64,000 bases of DNA from the NCBI RefSeq assembly GCF_002966125.1, contig NZ_CP027062.1, forward strand, positions 1,178,001 through 1,242,000, given 5' to 3'. The first letter of the stretch is position 1, and each line of letters opens with the position of its first letter. The position numbers and the translations under genes are program-made. Of the stretch, positions 43,975 to 53,432 are shown one piece after another. The notes under the pieces are model-generated. The model made no database searches, was not told where the DNA came from, and was given only the letters and a program-made list of their open reading frames with translations. The DNA comes from Pukyongia salina. GTDB taxonomy: Bacteria; Bacteroidota; Bacteroidia; Flavobacteriales; Flavobacteriaceae.

Positions 43975-45552
43975 ATGGCAGAAGTAAAACCAGCTGAAGT
44001 TTCAGCGATTTTAAAGAAACAACTTTCAGGTTTTGAAGCAACCGCTTCATTGGATGAAGTAGGAACAGTTCTCACAATTGGGGATGGTATTGCCCGTGTA
44101 TACGGACTTGCAAATGCTCAATATGGTGAATTAGTTGAGTTTGAAAATGGTTTGGAAGGAATTGTACTAAACCTTGAAGAAGATAATGTTGGGGTTGTAT
44201 TGTTAGGTCCTTCTATAGATATTAAAGAAGGTGCTACTGTAAAGCGTACCCAGCGTATTGCTTCTATCAATGTTGGTGAAGGAATTGTGGGTAGAGTTGT
44301 AAATACTCTGGGCGAACCCATCGATGGAAAAGGTCCTATCTCCGGAGAAACTTACGAAATGCCATTAGAGCGTAAAGCTCCTGGTGTAATTTACCGCCAG
44401 CCGGTAAACGAGCCACTTCAAACCGGAATTAAATCTGTTGATGCCATGATCCCGGTAGGGCGAGGACAGCGTGAGCTTGTTATTGGTGACCGTCAGACAG
44501 GGAAAACCACGGTTTGTATCGATACCATCATTAACCAAAAAGAATTCTTCGACGCCGGGGAACCTGTTTACTGTATCTATGTGGCAGTTGGACAGAAAGC
44601 ATCTACGGTTGCGAACATTGCGAGAGTACTTGAAGAGAAAGGTGCTTTGGCCTATACCACTATAGTTGCTGCGAACGCATCAGATCCTGCGCCAATGCAG
44701 GTATATGCTCCTTTCGCCGGAGCTGCGATCGGGGAATATTTCCGCGATACGGGTAGACCGGCACTTATTATCTACGATGATCTTTCAAAGCAGGCAGTAG
44801 CATATCGTGAAGTATCCCTACTTCTTCGTCGTCCACCGGGACGTGAAGCATATCCAGGGGATGTATTCTACCTTCACTCAAGATTATTGGAGCGTGCTGC
44901 AAAGGTGATCGATGACGATTCTATCGCTCAAAACATGAACGATCTTCCGGAGTCTATTAAAGGACTGGTAAAAGGAGGAGGATCTCTTACAGCATTGCCA
45001 ATTATTGAAACTCAGGCGGGAGACGTTTCGGCGTATATTCCTACCAACGTAATCTCTATTACAGACGGACAGATCTTCCTTGAGTCGGATCTATTTAACT
45101 CTGGTGTTCGACCTGCGATCAACGTGGGGATCTCTGTATCCCGTGTAGGTGGTAACGCGCAGATCAAATCCATGAAGAAGGTTGCCGGAACATTAAAGCT
45201 GGATCAGGCTCAGTTCCGTGAACTGGAAGCATTTGCCAAGTTTGGTAGTGATCTGGATGCAGCCACAATGAATGTTATTGAAAAAGGTAAACGAAACGTT
45301 GAGATCCTGAAACAGGCACAAAATGACCCATTCACCGTAGAAAACCAGGTGGCGATCATCTATGCCGGATCAAAGAACTTGTTACGTAATGTACCTGTGG
45401 AGAAAGTGAAGGAGTTCGAGAGAGATTATCTGGAATTGCTTAATGCTAAACACAGAGACACCCTAGACACACTAAAAGCAGGAAAACTTACCGATGAAGT
45501 TATCGATACACTTTCTGCAGTAGCTAAAGACGTTTCAGCAAAATATAACTAA
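43975..45552 (+). CDS. atpA: F1F0 ATP synthase subunit alpha
   Basis: This 525-residue non-catalytic nucleotide-binding subunit of F1 has the Walker [21 protein letters not shown] and [11 protein letters not shown]. Length and motif order are normal. Subunit beta (atpD) and epsilon (atpC) are not adjacent; in this lineage they are usually elsewhere in the chromosome. Confidence 0.97.
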   Translation: MAEVKPAEVSAILKKQLSGFEATASLDEVGTVLTIGDGIARVYGLANAQYGELVEFENGLEGIVLNLEEDNVGVVLLGPSIDIKEGATVKRTQRIASINVGEGIVGRVVNTLGEPIDGKGPISGETYEMPLERKAPGVIYRQPVNEPLQTGIKSVDAMIPVGRGQRELVIGDRQTGKTTVCIDTIINQKEFFDAGEPVYCIYVAVGQKASTVANIARVLEEKGALAYTTIVAANASDPAPMQVYAPFAGAAIGEYFRDTGRPALIIYDDLSKQAVAYREVSLLLRRPPGREAYPGDVFYLHSRLLERAAKVIDDDSIAQNMNDLPESIKGLVKGGGSLTALPIIETQAGDVSAYIPTNVISITDGQIFLESDLFNSGVRPAINVGISVSRVGGNAQIKSMKKVAGTLKLDQAQFRELEAFAKFGSDLDAATMNVIEKGKRNVEILKQAQNDPFTVENQVAIIYAGSKNLLRNVPVEKVKEFERDYLELLNAKHRDTLDTLKAGKLTDEVIDTLSAVAKDVSAKYN

Positions 45553-45579
45553 TTCGAATTCGTAATTATACGCTAAAAG

Positions 45580-46449
45580 ATGGCTAATCTTAAGGAAATA
45601 CGAAATAGAATCACCTCGGTAGGTTCGACCATGCAGATCACCAGCGCCATGAAAATGGTTTCTGCTGCAAAGTTGAAAAAAGCCCAGGATGCTATTACTG
45701 CCATGCGGCCGTATGCAGATAAACTCACCGAATTACTTCAAAATCTAAGTGCAACACTGGATGGAGACAGCGGAAGTAAATTTGCAGACCAGCGCGAAGT
45801 GAATAAAGTACTTGTAGTTGCCATTACATCTAATCGTGGACTGGCCGGCGCCTTTAACAGTAATATCGTTAAGGAGGCAAGAAGAACCATGGAGGAGGAC
45901 TTTGGCGGGAAGAAGGTAGATTTTGTTACCATTGGTAAAAAAGGAAATGATATTCTATCTAAAACCGAAACGGTAGTTGATAATAACAACGGGATCTTTG
46001 ATGATCTTTCCTTCGAGAATGTTTCTACCATAGCCGAATCGCTAATGGCCCAGTATGCAGAAGGAAATTACGATAAGATCGTTTTACTATACAACAAGTT
46101 TAAGAATGCAGCTACACAGATCGTAATGAATGAGCAATTCCTGCCCATCTTACCTCCTGCCGCAGATGCAACCGAACAAAAAGGGGCAGCAGATTATATC
46201 TTCGAACCCAACAAAATAAAGATCGTAGAGGAATTAATTCCGAAAAGCTTAAAGACACAGCTCTTTAAAGCCATTCGAGATAGTGTTGCCAGTGAGCATG
46301 GTGCCCGTATGACGGCCATGCACAAAGCAACAGATAATGCTTCCGAACTAAAAGCAGACCTTACCCTTGAATACAACAAGGCACGACAAGCTGCCATTAC
46401 CGGTGAGATTCTTGAGATCGTTGGTGGTGCTGAAGCGCTTGCCGGCTAA
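45580..46449 (+). CDS. atpG: F1F0 ATP synthase subunit gamma
   Basis: This 289-residue rotor shaft has the family N-terminus I-R-N-R-I-T-S-V-G-S-T-M-Q-I-T-S-A-M-K-M-V, and a C-terminal helix ending N-K-A-R-Q-A-A-I-T-G-E-I-L-E-I-V. It is the last ATP synthase gene in this cluster and is followed by a strong terminator, so atpD/atpC must be transcribed elsewhere. Confidence 0.96.
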   Translation: MANLKEIRNRITSVGSTMQITSAMKMVSAAKLKKAQDAITAMRPYADKLTELLQNLSATLDGDSGSKFADQREVNKVLVVAITSNRGLAGAFNSNIVKEARRTMEEDFGGKKVDFVTIGKKGNDILSKTETVVDNNNGIFDDLSFENVSTIAESLMAQYAEGNYDKIVLLYNKFKNAATQIVMNEQFLPILPPAADATEQKGAADYIFEPNKIKIVEELIPKSLKTQLFKAIRDSVASEHGARMTAMHKATDNASELKADLTLEYNKARQAAITGEILEIVGGAEALAG

Positions 46450-46474
46450 AAGCTTTTTTATAATACTTAAATAG

Positions 46475-46502
46475 GCCTTCCGCATTTACGGAAGGCTTTT
46501 TT
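46475..46502 (+). terminator. Intrinsic terminator of the atp operon
   Basis: GCCTTCCG (46475-46482) pairs with CGGAAGGC (46489-46496) around a six-base loop, followed by six T. It lies 26 bases after the atpG stop. Confidence 0.92.
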
Positions 46503-46538
46503 GTACCTTTATGGCAGGGGTTTTGATTCCCACCCATT

Positions 46539-47057
46539 ATGAAAACAAAATCACATCTCTTTCAGTTCATTTCTCCCGTAATTTTCATGGCATTATTTGC
46601 CAATTGTGGTGGAAGTAAATCCGGGAACACAGACGTTAAACTGGAACAGGATCCGCCATTCAGCGTCAAGGATGCGTATTACCAGGACTGGGTTGCCGGT
46701 ATTAAAGAAGGAGGCTCCGGAACCAACGTTTATCTCGCCCTCGAAAATTTTACAGACAAGGTGGTGATAGAGAAGATCTACTTCAGAAAAAAGATCACAA
46801 AAGCACAAATATCACCGCAGATCCGGAATCAGTATGTGGGCTATTTCAAAAATGATGATAAGGATATGGTCATGGATATCGACCCCGTTAAAGAAGCCGT
46901 GAATGCCCCGCGCGAACCCTTTCCTTTTAGTCTTGAACACAATGAAGCGGTTATTGCTTATAGAAATATGGATGTGCTGAAATACACTCTGGTACGTGAT
47001 ATGCGCAGGGAAGAAATGATCGCATACCCATCTACCAAACCAAAGAATGAACACTAG
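46539..47057 (+). CDS. Lipoprotein of unknown function
   Basis: This 172-residue protein has a signal peptide with the lipobox L-F-A-N-C-G-G (Cys23), so it should be a lipid-anchored envelope protein. The mature part is beta-rich with a polar start (G-G-S-K-S-G-N-T-D-V). I recognise no domain. It begins 37 bases after the atp terminator; a near-consensus TACCTTTA sits about 28 bases before its start. The flippase gene starts 13 bases after its stop, so it may head the envelope operon. Confidence 0.6.
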   Translation: MKTKSHLFQFISPVIFMALFANCGGSKSGNTDVKLEQDPPFSVKDAYYQDWVAGIKEGGSGTNVYLALENFTDKVVIEKIYFRKKITKAQISPQIRNQYVGYFKNDDKDMVMDIDPVKEAVNAPREPFPFSLEHNEAVIAYRNMDVLKYTLVRDMRREEMIAYPSTKPKNEH

Positions 47058-47069
47058 CCTCCGAAGACC

Positions 47070-48530
47070 TTGAGCATTTTCAGGAAATTATTCAAGCAGA
47101 CCTTTATCTACGGATTGGCCACCGTTTTACCCAGAGCGCTTGGAATTGTTTTGGTTCCGCTATATGTTTCAGTTTTAGGAAAGGAACAGTACGGCGTTTA
47201 TGCAACCTTAATGGCGTTCCTCATCCTGGGGAATGTACTGTTGTCCTACGGCATGGAAACTGCCTTTTTTAGGTATATCAATAAACATGAAGGTGAGAAA
47301 GCACTGGTCCAGTCTACTGCACTAACATCGGTTGCTATTTCCACAGCAGTCTTCCTAGGTATAACGCTTTTTTTCAACGATTCGCTGGCCGATTTTCTGG
47401 ACTTTAGAAGCGAATTTATCACTTACGGGCTGATCATCCTGGCGCTTGACGCACTGGCGGTTCTGCCTTTCGCCTGGTTTCGCGCTAACGAGAAACCCAT
47501 GCGTTATGCGGTTATCAAGATCTTCAACGTGGCCATCAATCTTGGCCTCAATCTATTCTTTTTCCTGGTATTACCCGGCCTGGCCGAAAGCAATCCCGGG
47601 TCATTCTGGGAATCAATACTGTTAACCGATACGCGAGTGGCTTACGTATTTATAGCCAATCTCATCGCAAGCGCTATTACTCTCTTGATCGTGTCTCCGC
47701 TATATGTGCGTATCGGATTTAAATTTAGTCCGGAACTTTGGAAAGGAATGATCCGGTACGCCATGCCTGTTCTTATCGCCGGAATCGCTTTTTCGATCAA
47801 TGAGGCCTTCGATAAGATCTTACTGAAGTATCTGCTCCCTGAAGATATTGCTGAAGCAGAAGTAGGTGTATATGCCGCCTGCTATAAGCTTGGCGTATTT
47901 ATGACCCTGTTTGCTACGGCTTTCAGACTGGGTATAGAGCCTTTTTTCTTTAATCACGCCAGTAATGAGAACGCAAAGCAAACCTATGCTACCATTACCA
48001 AGTACTTTACCATATTCGGAAGCGCCATCCTGTTATTCGTGATCGTTTATATTGATATCTTCAAACGTATTCTCATTCCGGATCCGAAATTCTGGGACGC
48101 CCTGGTTATTGTTCCTATCATTCTGCTGGCCAACCTTTGTTTGGGGATCTACCACAACCTTTCTGTATGGTATAAAGTTACAGATCGGACCCATTATGGG
48201 GCCATAATATCTGTAGTTGGGGCCATGGTCACACTAATTCTCAACCTCGTGCTCATTCCTTTGATAAGTTATAAAGGCTCTGCCATCGCAACCCTCGCCG
48301 CCTACGGGAGTATGATGGTTATTTCGTACATTTTAGGTCAACGAAACTATGCTGTTCCGTACAAGCTGAAAGCAATAGGAGGATACTTAATGTTATCGGT
48401 AGGTTTTTCGGCTTTATCCTTTTATGTTTTCGATGGTAATTTAATCATTGGCTCAGCATTATTATTGGTATTTTTGTCCTGGATATTTATTTCTGAAAAG
48501 AAACAACTTAAGCGCATACTGAAGAGATGA
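47070..48530 (+). CDS. MOP-family polysaccharide flippase
   Basis: This 486-residue polytopic protein (about 12-14 helices) has the N-terminal motif [19 protein letters not shown], typical of polysaccharide-biosynthesis flippases. It could move a lipid-linked sugar such as an O-unit or another glycolipid. It is distinct from the Wzx-like protein at 17205. The start is TTG 47070. It overlaps dut by four bases (ATGA). The substrate is unknown. Confidence 0.87.
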   Translation: MSIFRKLFKQTFIYGLATVLPRALGIVLVPLYVSVLGKEQYGVYATLMAFLILGNVLLSYGMETAFFRYINKHEGEKALVQSTALTSVAISTAVFLGITLFFNDSLADFLDFRSEFITYGLIILALDALAVLPFAWFRANEKPMRYAVIKIFNVAINLGLNLFFFLVLPGLAESNPGSFWESILLTDTRVAYVFIANLIASAITLLIVSPLYVRIGFKFSPELWKGMIRYAMPVLIAGIAFSINEAFDKILLKYLLPEDIAEAEVGVYAACYKLGVFMTLFATAFRLGIEPFFFNHASNENAKQTYATITKYFTIFGSAILLFVIVYIDIFKRILIPDPKFWDALVIVPIILLANLCLGIYHNLSVWYKVTDRTHYGAIISVVGAMVTLILNLVLIPLISYKGSAIATLAAYGSMMVISYILGQRNYAVPYKLKAIGGYLMLSVGFSALSFYVFDGNLIIGSALLLVFLSWIFISEKKQLKRILKR

Positions 48531-48961
48531 AGATTAGAATTGTAAATACCTCGGATCACCCCCTTCCTCATTATGAGACTATTTATTCGGCCGGAATGGA
48601 CCTTAGGGCTAATGTACCCGAACCGTCAACCTTACAGCCTCTGGAGCGCGCTATTGTGAAAACAGGTTTATTTATCGAACTGCCAATTGGATATGAAGCC
48701 CAGGTTCGTCCCAGAAGTGGCCTCGCTGCCAAAAAAGGGGTTACAGTTTTAAATTCACCCGGGACCATTGATGCAGATTACCGCGGCGAGATAGGAGTTA
48801 TTTTGGTAAATCTATCCAATGAGCCCTTTACTATAGAAAATGGTGAACGCATCGCCCAGTTAGTAATTGCGAAGCACGAACGCGCCAATTGGGAAGAAGT
48901 AGATGAATTATCCGAGACCGAGAGAGGAACAGGTGGATTTGGAAGCACCGGAGTACAATAA
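48527..48961 (+). CDS. dut: dUTP diphosphatase
   Basis: This 144-residue trimeric dUTPase hydrolyses dUTP to dUMP and PPi, keeping uracil out of DNA and supplying dTMP. All five motifs are visible: [31 protein letters not shown] and [10 protein letters not shown]. It overlaps the flippase gene by ATGA, and the nucleotidyltransferase gene starts 29 bases later. Its presence in an envelope operon is positional, not functional. Confidence 0.97.
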   Translation: MKIRIVNTSDHPLPHYETIYSAGMDLRANVPEPSTLQPLERAIVKTGLFIELPIGYEAQVRPRSGLAAKKGVTVLNSPGTIDADYRGEIGVILVNLSNEPFTIENGERIAQLVIAKHERANWEEVDELSETERGTGGFGSTGVQ

Positions 48962-48989
48962 AACGTAAGATTAATACTGAAACTAATTT

Positions 48990-50006
48990 ATGAAGATCAT
49001 TGTCCCAATGGCTGGCCGCGGATCGCGACTACGCCCACATACCTTAACAATTCCCAAACCCTTGATTCCGGTTGCCGGCCGCCCCATCGTTCATCAGCTG
49101 GTAACAGAAATTGCCCATATCCTGAAGGAGGAGATCGATGAGATCGCGTTTATCTTAGGAGATCCGGCATTTTTTGGAGATGAGGTAGTGGCAGATCTTG
49201 AGAAACTAGCTAAAGAACTTGGTGCCCGTTGTAGTATTTACAGACAATTGGTTCCCAAGGGTACCGGACACGCAATTATGTGTGCCGAACCTTCACTTTC
49301 GGGCCCCGCGGTTATCGCCTATGCTGACACCCTCATACGTGCCGATTTCGATCTTGATAAGGAAGCCGATAGTGTGATCTGGACCAAGAAGGTGGATAAT
49401 CCCGAGGCCTATGGAGTAGTAAAATTAAACGAAAGGAACGAGATCGTTGAACTGGTTGAAAAACCTTCCCAATTTGTGAGCGATCAGGCTGTGATAGGTA
49501 TTTATTACTTCAAAGATGTAGCCGTTTTAAAGGATGAACTGCAGTATGTGCTGGATAACAATATCATTCATGGAGGAGAGTATCAGATCAACGACGGGAT
49601 CTTACGAATGATCGGTAAGGGAAAAGTATTTAAAACCGGTACTGTAGACGAATGGATGGATTGCGGAAACAAAGAAGTTACTGTCGAAACTAATGCAAGG
49701 ATGCTGGATATTCTAGCCGAAAAAGGAGCACCTTTAGTGATGGATAATATCACCACCGAAAACTCCAGGATCATTCCACCTTGCTTTATTGGGGATGGTG
49801 TGGTGTTGAAAAACACTATCCTGGGACCTCATGTTTCAGTTGGGGAAGGCACAATAATTGAGGATAGTACCGTTAAGAATAGTATAATTCAGACGGAGGC
49901 GGTTGTAAAAAATGCTACTTTAGACAACGCGATGATAGGCAATTACGCCACCTTCGATGGGAATTTTACCAATGTAAGCATTGGCGATTATTCAGAATTA
50001 AAATGA
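48990..50006 (+). CDS. Sugar-phosphate nucleotidyltransferase with beta-helix tail
   Basis: This 338-residue enzyme has an N-terminal nucleotidyltransferase fold (P-M-A-G-R-G-S-R-L-R-P-H-T at residues 6-18, then K-P-L-I-P-V-A-G-R-P) and a C-terminal left-handed beta-helix segment of hexapeptide-like turns. This is the RfbA/GlmU-type layout. Product (UDP-, dTDP- or CDP-sugar) is not determinable. Together with the neighbouring flippase it suggests a second glycan precursor pathway. The TPR gene begins at 50003, inside its last codons. Confidence 0.86.
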   Translation: MKIIVPMAGRGSRLRPHTLTIPKPLIPVAGRPIVHQLVTEIAHILKEEIDEIAFILGDPAFFGDEVVADLEKLAKELGARCSIYRQLVPKGTGHAIMCAEPSLSGPAVIAYADTLIRADFDLDKEADSVIWTKKVDNPEAYGVVKLNERNEIVELVEKPSQFVSDQAVIGIYYFKDVAVLKDELQYVLDNNIIHGGEYQINDGILRMIGKGKVFKTGTVDEWMDCGNKEVTVETNARMLDILAEKGAPLVMDNITTENSRIIPPCFIGDGVVLKNTILGPHVSVGEGTIIEDSTVKNSIIQTEAVVKNATLDNAMIGNYATFDGNFTNVSIGDYSELK

Positions 50007-51373
50007 TGAAAAAACACTCATACCTGCTTCTTGTGTTGGTTGTGTTGTTCCAAATTTCGGGGGGGATGTTCGCCCAGGAGGAGGAACCACCTACCGATGA
50101 TCTTGGAAATGTGAGTGACGCCTTTCAAGAAAATTTCTTCGAAGGCCTTAAACAAAAAGGGATAGAAAATTACGAATTGGCATTGACCGCACTCCGAAAG
50201 GCAGAAATGGCTGCCAAAGGAGACAAAGAGAATATTGCGGTGGTTCGTTTTGAAATGGGGAAGAATTACGCCTATTTAAAACAGTTTGAAGATGCCGAAA
50301 GGATGTATAATCAGGTTTTGGAAAGTATGGGGGAACGCCTTGATGTACTGGAAGCCCTGTACGATGTGTATTATCAGCAACAGAATTATAATGCGGCCAT
50401 TCCTTTGGTAGAAAAGCTTACCAAATACGATACGGATTACAAGGAGGACCTTGCCAACCTTTACCACCTTACAGGGCAATATGACAAGGCTCTGGAGATC
50501 CTGGATGAACTTGATGAAGATTGGGGAGAAAGTGTTCTTCGGAATGCATTGCGCCGGCAGATCTATAAAGTTACAGGAAATACCGAAGGAGCCATAACAA
50601 ACCTGGAAGATAAGATTGATAAGAACCCGAAGAAAGAACAGGATTACCTTAACCTGATCTTTTTGTATAGTGAACAGGGCGATACCAAAAAGGCATACGA
50701 AACAGCACAGGAACTATTGAAGAATCAGCCGGACTCCGAATTGGTGCATCTGGCACTCTATAAATTTTATTTGGAAGACGGGGAGGTGGAAAAGGCCTTA
50801 CATTCTATGGAGGTGGTGTTCTCATCTAACGAAATAGATAAAGACAGCAAGTATCGCGTGCTCGGAGATTTTATTGGGTTTGCAAACCTAAATCCGGGAT
50901 ATGAGGATCGCCTGGAGGCCATTGTTGGATCTTTTAGTGAGGAGAATTCCGGGCAGGTGTACGAACAGCTGGGGCTGTATTACCTGGCCAAGGAACAAAA
51001 GGATAAGGCGCTTCAGTTTTATGAAAAAGGAATGGCAATAGACCAAGACAACTACAGTCTGTTGAAGAATACCTTACTATTGCAGATCGAGTTTAAAAAA
51101 TACAACGAGGCGGCACGAGCCAGTACCGAAGCCCTGGAAATATTTCCTGCTCAACCCTTATTGTACCTGGTGAATGGAGTGGCAAATATAGAATTGGGAA
51201 ATCTCGATGTTGCTATTGAAAGTATGGAAACCGGGATCGATTATTTGATAGACGATCTTAAAATGGAAAAGGATTTCTACGAACAATTAAGTATTGCCTA
51301 TTCAAAAAAAGGTAACGAGGCAAAAGCTGCCAACTTTGCAAAGAAAGCTTCAGAAATTAACATAGCGAATTGA
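50003..51373 (+). CDS. TPR repeat protein, exported
   Basis: This 456-residue protein has a signal peptide (Y-L-L-L-V-L-V-V-L-F) and TPR motifs spanning most of its length (for example Y-D-K-A-L-E-I-L, A-Y-E-T-A-Q-E-L). TPRs mediate protein-protein contacts, so it is probably a periplasmic scaffold. The start is ambiguous between ATG 50003 and 50006. Downstream it abuts a DUF4292 lipoprotein and an EnvC-like protein, an order I recall as conserved in Bacteroidota. Confidence 0.8.
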   Translation: MMKKHSYLLLVLVVLFQISGGMFAQEEEPPTDDLGNVSDAFQENFFEGLKQKGIENYELALTALRKAEMAAKGDKENIAVVRFEMGKNYAYLKQFEDAERMYNQVLESMGERLDVLEALYDVYYQQQNYNAAIPLVEKLTKYDTDYKEDLANLYHLTGQYDKALEILDELDEDWGESVLRNALRRQIYKVTGNTEGAITNLEDKIDKNPKKEQDYLNLIFLYSEQGDTKKAYETAQELLKNQPDSELVHLALYKFYLEDGEVEKALHSMEVVFSSNEIDKDSKYRVLGDFIGFANLNPGYEDRLEAIVGSFSEENSGQVYEQLGLYYLAKEQKDKALQFYEKGMAIDQDNYSLLKNTLLLQIEFKKYNEAARASTEALEIFPAQPLLYLVNGVANIELGNLDVAIESMETGIDYLIDDLKMEKDFYEQLSIAYSKKGNEAKAANFAKKASEINIAN

Positions 51374-51375
51374 CC

Positions 51376-52155
51376 ATGAGAAAGAGTTTATTTTTTCTGT
51401 TTCTGCTTATTCTTTTACATTCTTGTAAAGGGTTAAAAGGGGTTAGTGGTACCGAAACTGCCAATGCATCTCTACAAGCTAAGGACATTATCTCCACGCA
51501 TAAACTCGCCTCTCCGAAGTTCTCTACCATGGCGGGACGAATTAAGGTGGAGTATGAGGATGAAAGGAAGTCGCAAAGCATGACGGTAAGCTTAAGGATG
51601 GAGAAGGATAAAAAGATATGGATAAAAGCATCACTCCTTGGTATTACCCTGGCCAAAGTCCTAATCACGCCAGAGAGGGTGAGTTATTACGAAACGATTT
51701 CGAACACGTATTTCGACGGTGATTTCAGCCTGCTTAGTAAATGGTTGGGAACAGAAGTTGATTTCGAAAAAACCCAGGCCATATTATTGGGCCAGACTAT
51801 GTTCAATATGAATAAGAGTTCGTATACATCAGAGGTGGTGAATAATAAATACAAGCTTTCACCCAAACGGCAGCTTGAGAATTTCATTCATAGCTTATTT
51901 CTCAATCCCGATAATTTTAAGGTTGCCTCTGCCACCTTGTCCCAGCCCAGGGCCAACCGGATGCTAACAGTGAATTACGGCCCGTATCAACAGATAGACG
52001 GAGCATATTATCCTTCAGAGATCTCCATCAACTCCAAAGAAGGAGATTCTCGAACTAAAATAGAGGTCACTTACAGGAAAATAGACCTGAATGTTTCGGT
52101 GAGTTTTCCTTTCGACATACCTCAGGGTTTTGAACCAATAGACCTTGGCCGATGA
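51376..52155 (+). CDS. DUF4292 family lipoprotein
   Basis: This 259-residue lipoprotein has a signal ending L-L-H-S-C-K (Cys17) and the beta-rich body expected of DUF4292, which as I recall resembles the LolA/LolB lipoprotein-carrier fold. Visible segments are M-A-G-R-I-K-V-E-Y and K-I-W-I-K-A-S-L. I chose ATG 51376 rather than TTG 51370 because it begins the signal peptide. It lies two bases after the TPR gene and overlaps the EnvC-like gene by ATGA. A lipoprotein-sorting role is a hypothesis. Confidence 0.75.
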   Translation: MRKSLFFLFLLILLHSCKGLKGVSGTETANASLQAKDIISTHKLASPKFSTMAGRIKVEYEDERKSQSMTVSLRMEKDKKIWIKASLLGITLAKVLITPERVSYYETISNTYFDGDFSLLSKWLGTEVDFEKTQAILLGQTMFNMNKSSYTSEVVNNKYKLSPKRQLENFIHSLFLNPDNFKVASATLSQPRANRMLTVNYGPYQQIDGAYYPSEISINSKEGDSRTKIEVTYRKIDLNVSVSFPFDIPQGFEPIDLGR

Positions 52156-53384
52156 GACGTATAAAGTTTTTCCTTACCCTGCTTTGCTGCCTGGTTCTTG
52201 CTACGACATCAATGCATGGCCAGTCTAAAAAACAGCAGGAGCTTGAAGCGAAGAGACAGGCCATCATGGAGGAGATAAAGCAGATCAACTCATTGCTTTT
52301 CAAGACCAGGGGCCAGCAGAAATCGGTTTTAACCCAGGTAGAAGATCTCGATCAGCGCATAAGGGCCACGGAGAACCTTATTCGTGTTACCAACCAGCAG
52401 GCAAATCTTTTAACCAGGGAGATCAATGATAATCTCAACAAAATGGAGACGCTCAGGGAAGAGTTAAAGTCTCTCAAGGAGGATTATGCCGCCATGATCA
52501 AGAAGTCGTATAAGAGCAGGTCTCAGCAGAGCAGGGTGATGTTTCTGTTGTCATCAGACGATTTCCTGCAGGCGTACAAAAGACTTCAGTATATGAAACA
52601 GTATGCGAAGCACCGAAAAGAGCAGGGAGAACGAATAAAGGAAAAGACAGAGCAACTACAGATATTGAATACCGGACTGATAGAGCAGAAAAATCAGAAA
52701 CAATTATTGATAGAACAAAACAAAAATACCCGGCTAACCCTGGCCAAGGAAAAAAAGGATCAGGAAGCATTAATAGCATCCTTGAAGAAAGATGAAGGTA
52801 AATTTGCCTCTCAGATAAGAACCAAACAAAGGGAAGCAGATGCAATTGATAAGCAGATCGATGCCATAATCAGGGCTGCTATCGCCGAATCCAACAAGAG
52901 TACAGACACCAAAGTTACCAGGGGAACCGCAGAAACTTTTGCAATGACCGCCGAGGCAAAAGCGCTGGCGGCTAATTTCAGCACCAATAAGGGCAAATTA
53001 CCCTGGCCGGTGGAAAAGGGTGTCGTGATACGTCGCTATGGAAACCAGAGGCACCCACAATTACCTAATGTCACCACTTTTAGCAGTGGTGTTGAGATCG
53101 CTACCGAAAAGGGCGCGAAGGCCAGAGCGGTATTTAACGGGGAAGTTTTCCAGGTGCAGAAATCAAAGCAAGGTATAATGGCGGTTTTTGTAAGACACGG
53201 AAATTATATTTCAGTGTATTATAATCTTGAAAGCCTGGCAGTAAAGAAAGGGGATAAAGTAAGTACCAAGCAGGAATTGGGAACGATCTTCACTAACGGT
53301 CTTACCGGAAAAACTGTATTAAAATTCCTGATCTATCAGAATAGCAGCCGTTTAAATCCGGCAGATTGGGTTTATAAGATGTAA
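52152..53384 (+). CDS. EnvC-like protein with inactive LytM domain
   Basis: This 410-residue periplasmic protein has a signal peptide, a long coiled coil (residues ~25-265, e.g. Q-Q-E-L-E-A-K-R-Q-A-I) and a C-terminal M23/LytM-like domain. The metal site is lost: the expected HxxxD reads S-S-G-V-E, the YxH site reads Y-Y-N, and the HLHFE motif reads V-L-K-F-L. Like E. coli EnvC it should therefore be a regulator (amidase activator) rather than an enzyme. It overlaps DUF4292 by ATGA. A bidirectional terminator follows. Confidence 0.87.
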   Translation: MRRIKFFLTLLCCLVLATTSMHGQSKKQQELEAKRQAIMEEIKQINSLLFKTRGQQKSVLTQVEDLDQRIRATENLIRVTNQQANLLTREINDNLNKMETLREELKSLKEDYAAMIKKSYKSRSQQSRVMFLLSSDDFLQAYKRLQYMKQYAKHRKEQGERIKEKTEQLQILNTGLIEQKNQKQLLIEQNKNTRLTLAKEKKDQEALIASLKKDEGKFASQIRTKQREADAIDKQIDAIIRAAIAESNKSTDTKVTRGTAETFAMTAEAKALAANFSTNKGKLPWPVEKGVVIRRYGNQRHPQLPNVTTFSSGVEIATEKGAKARAVFNGEVFQVQKSKQGIMAVFVRHGNYISVYYNLESLAVKKGDKVSTKQELGTIFTNGLTGKTVLKFLIYQNSSRLNPADWVYKM

Positions 53385-53392
53385 TAAAAAAA

Positions 53393-53416
53393 GGGAGCCA
53401 TTTGGCTCCCTTTTTT
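53393..53416. terminator. Bidirectional intrinsic terminator
   Basis: GGGAGCC (53393-53399), loop ATTT, GGCTCCC (53404-53410), flanked by an A-run and six T, ends the EnvC-like transcript and, on the other strand, the protease transcript. Confidence 0.9.
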
Positions 53417-53432
53417 ATGAGAATAATCTCTC

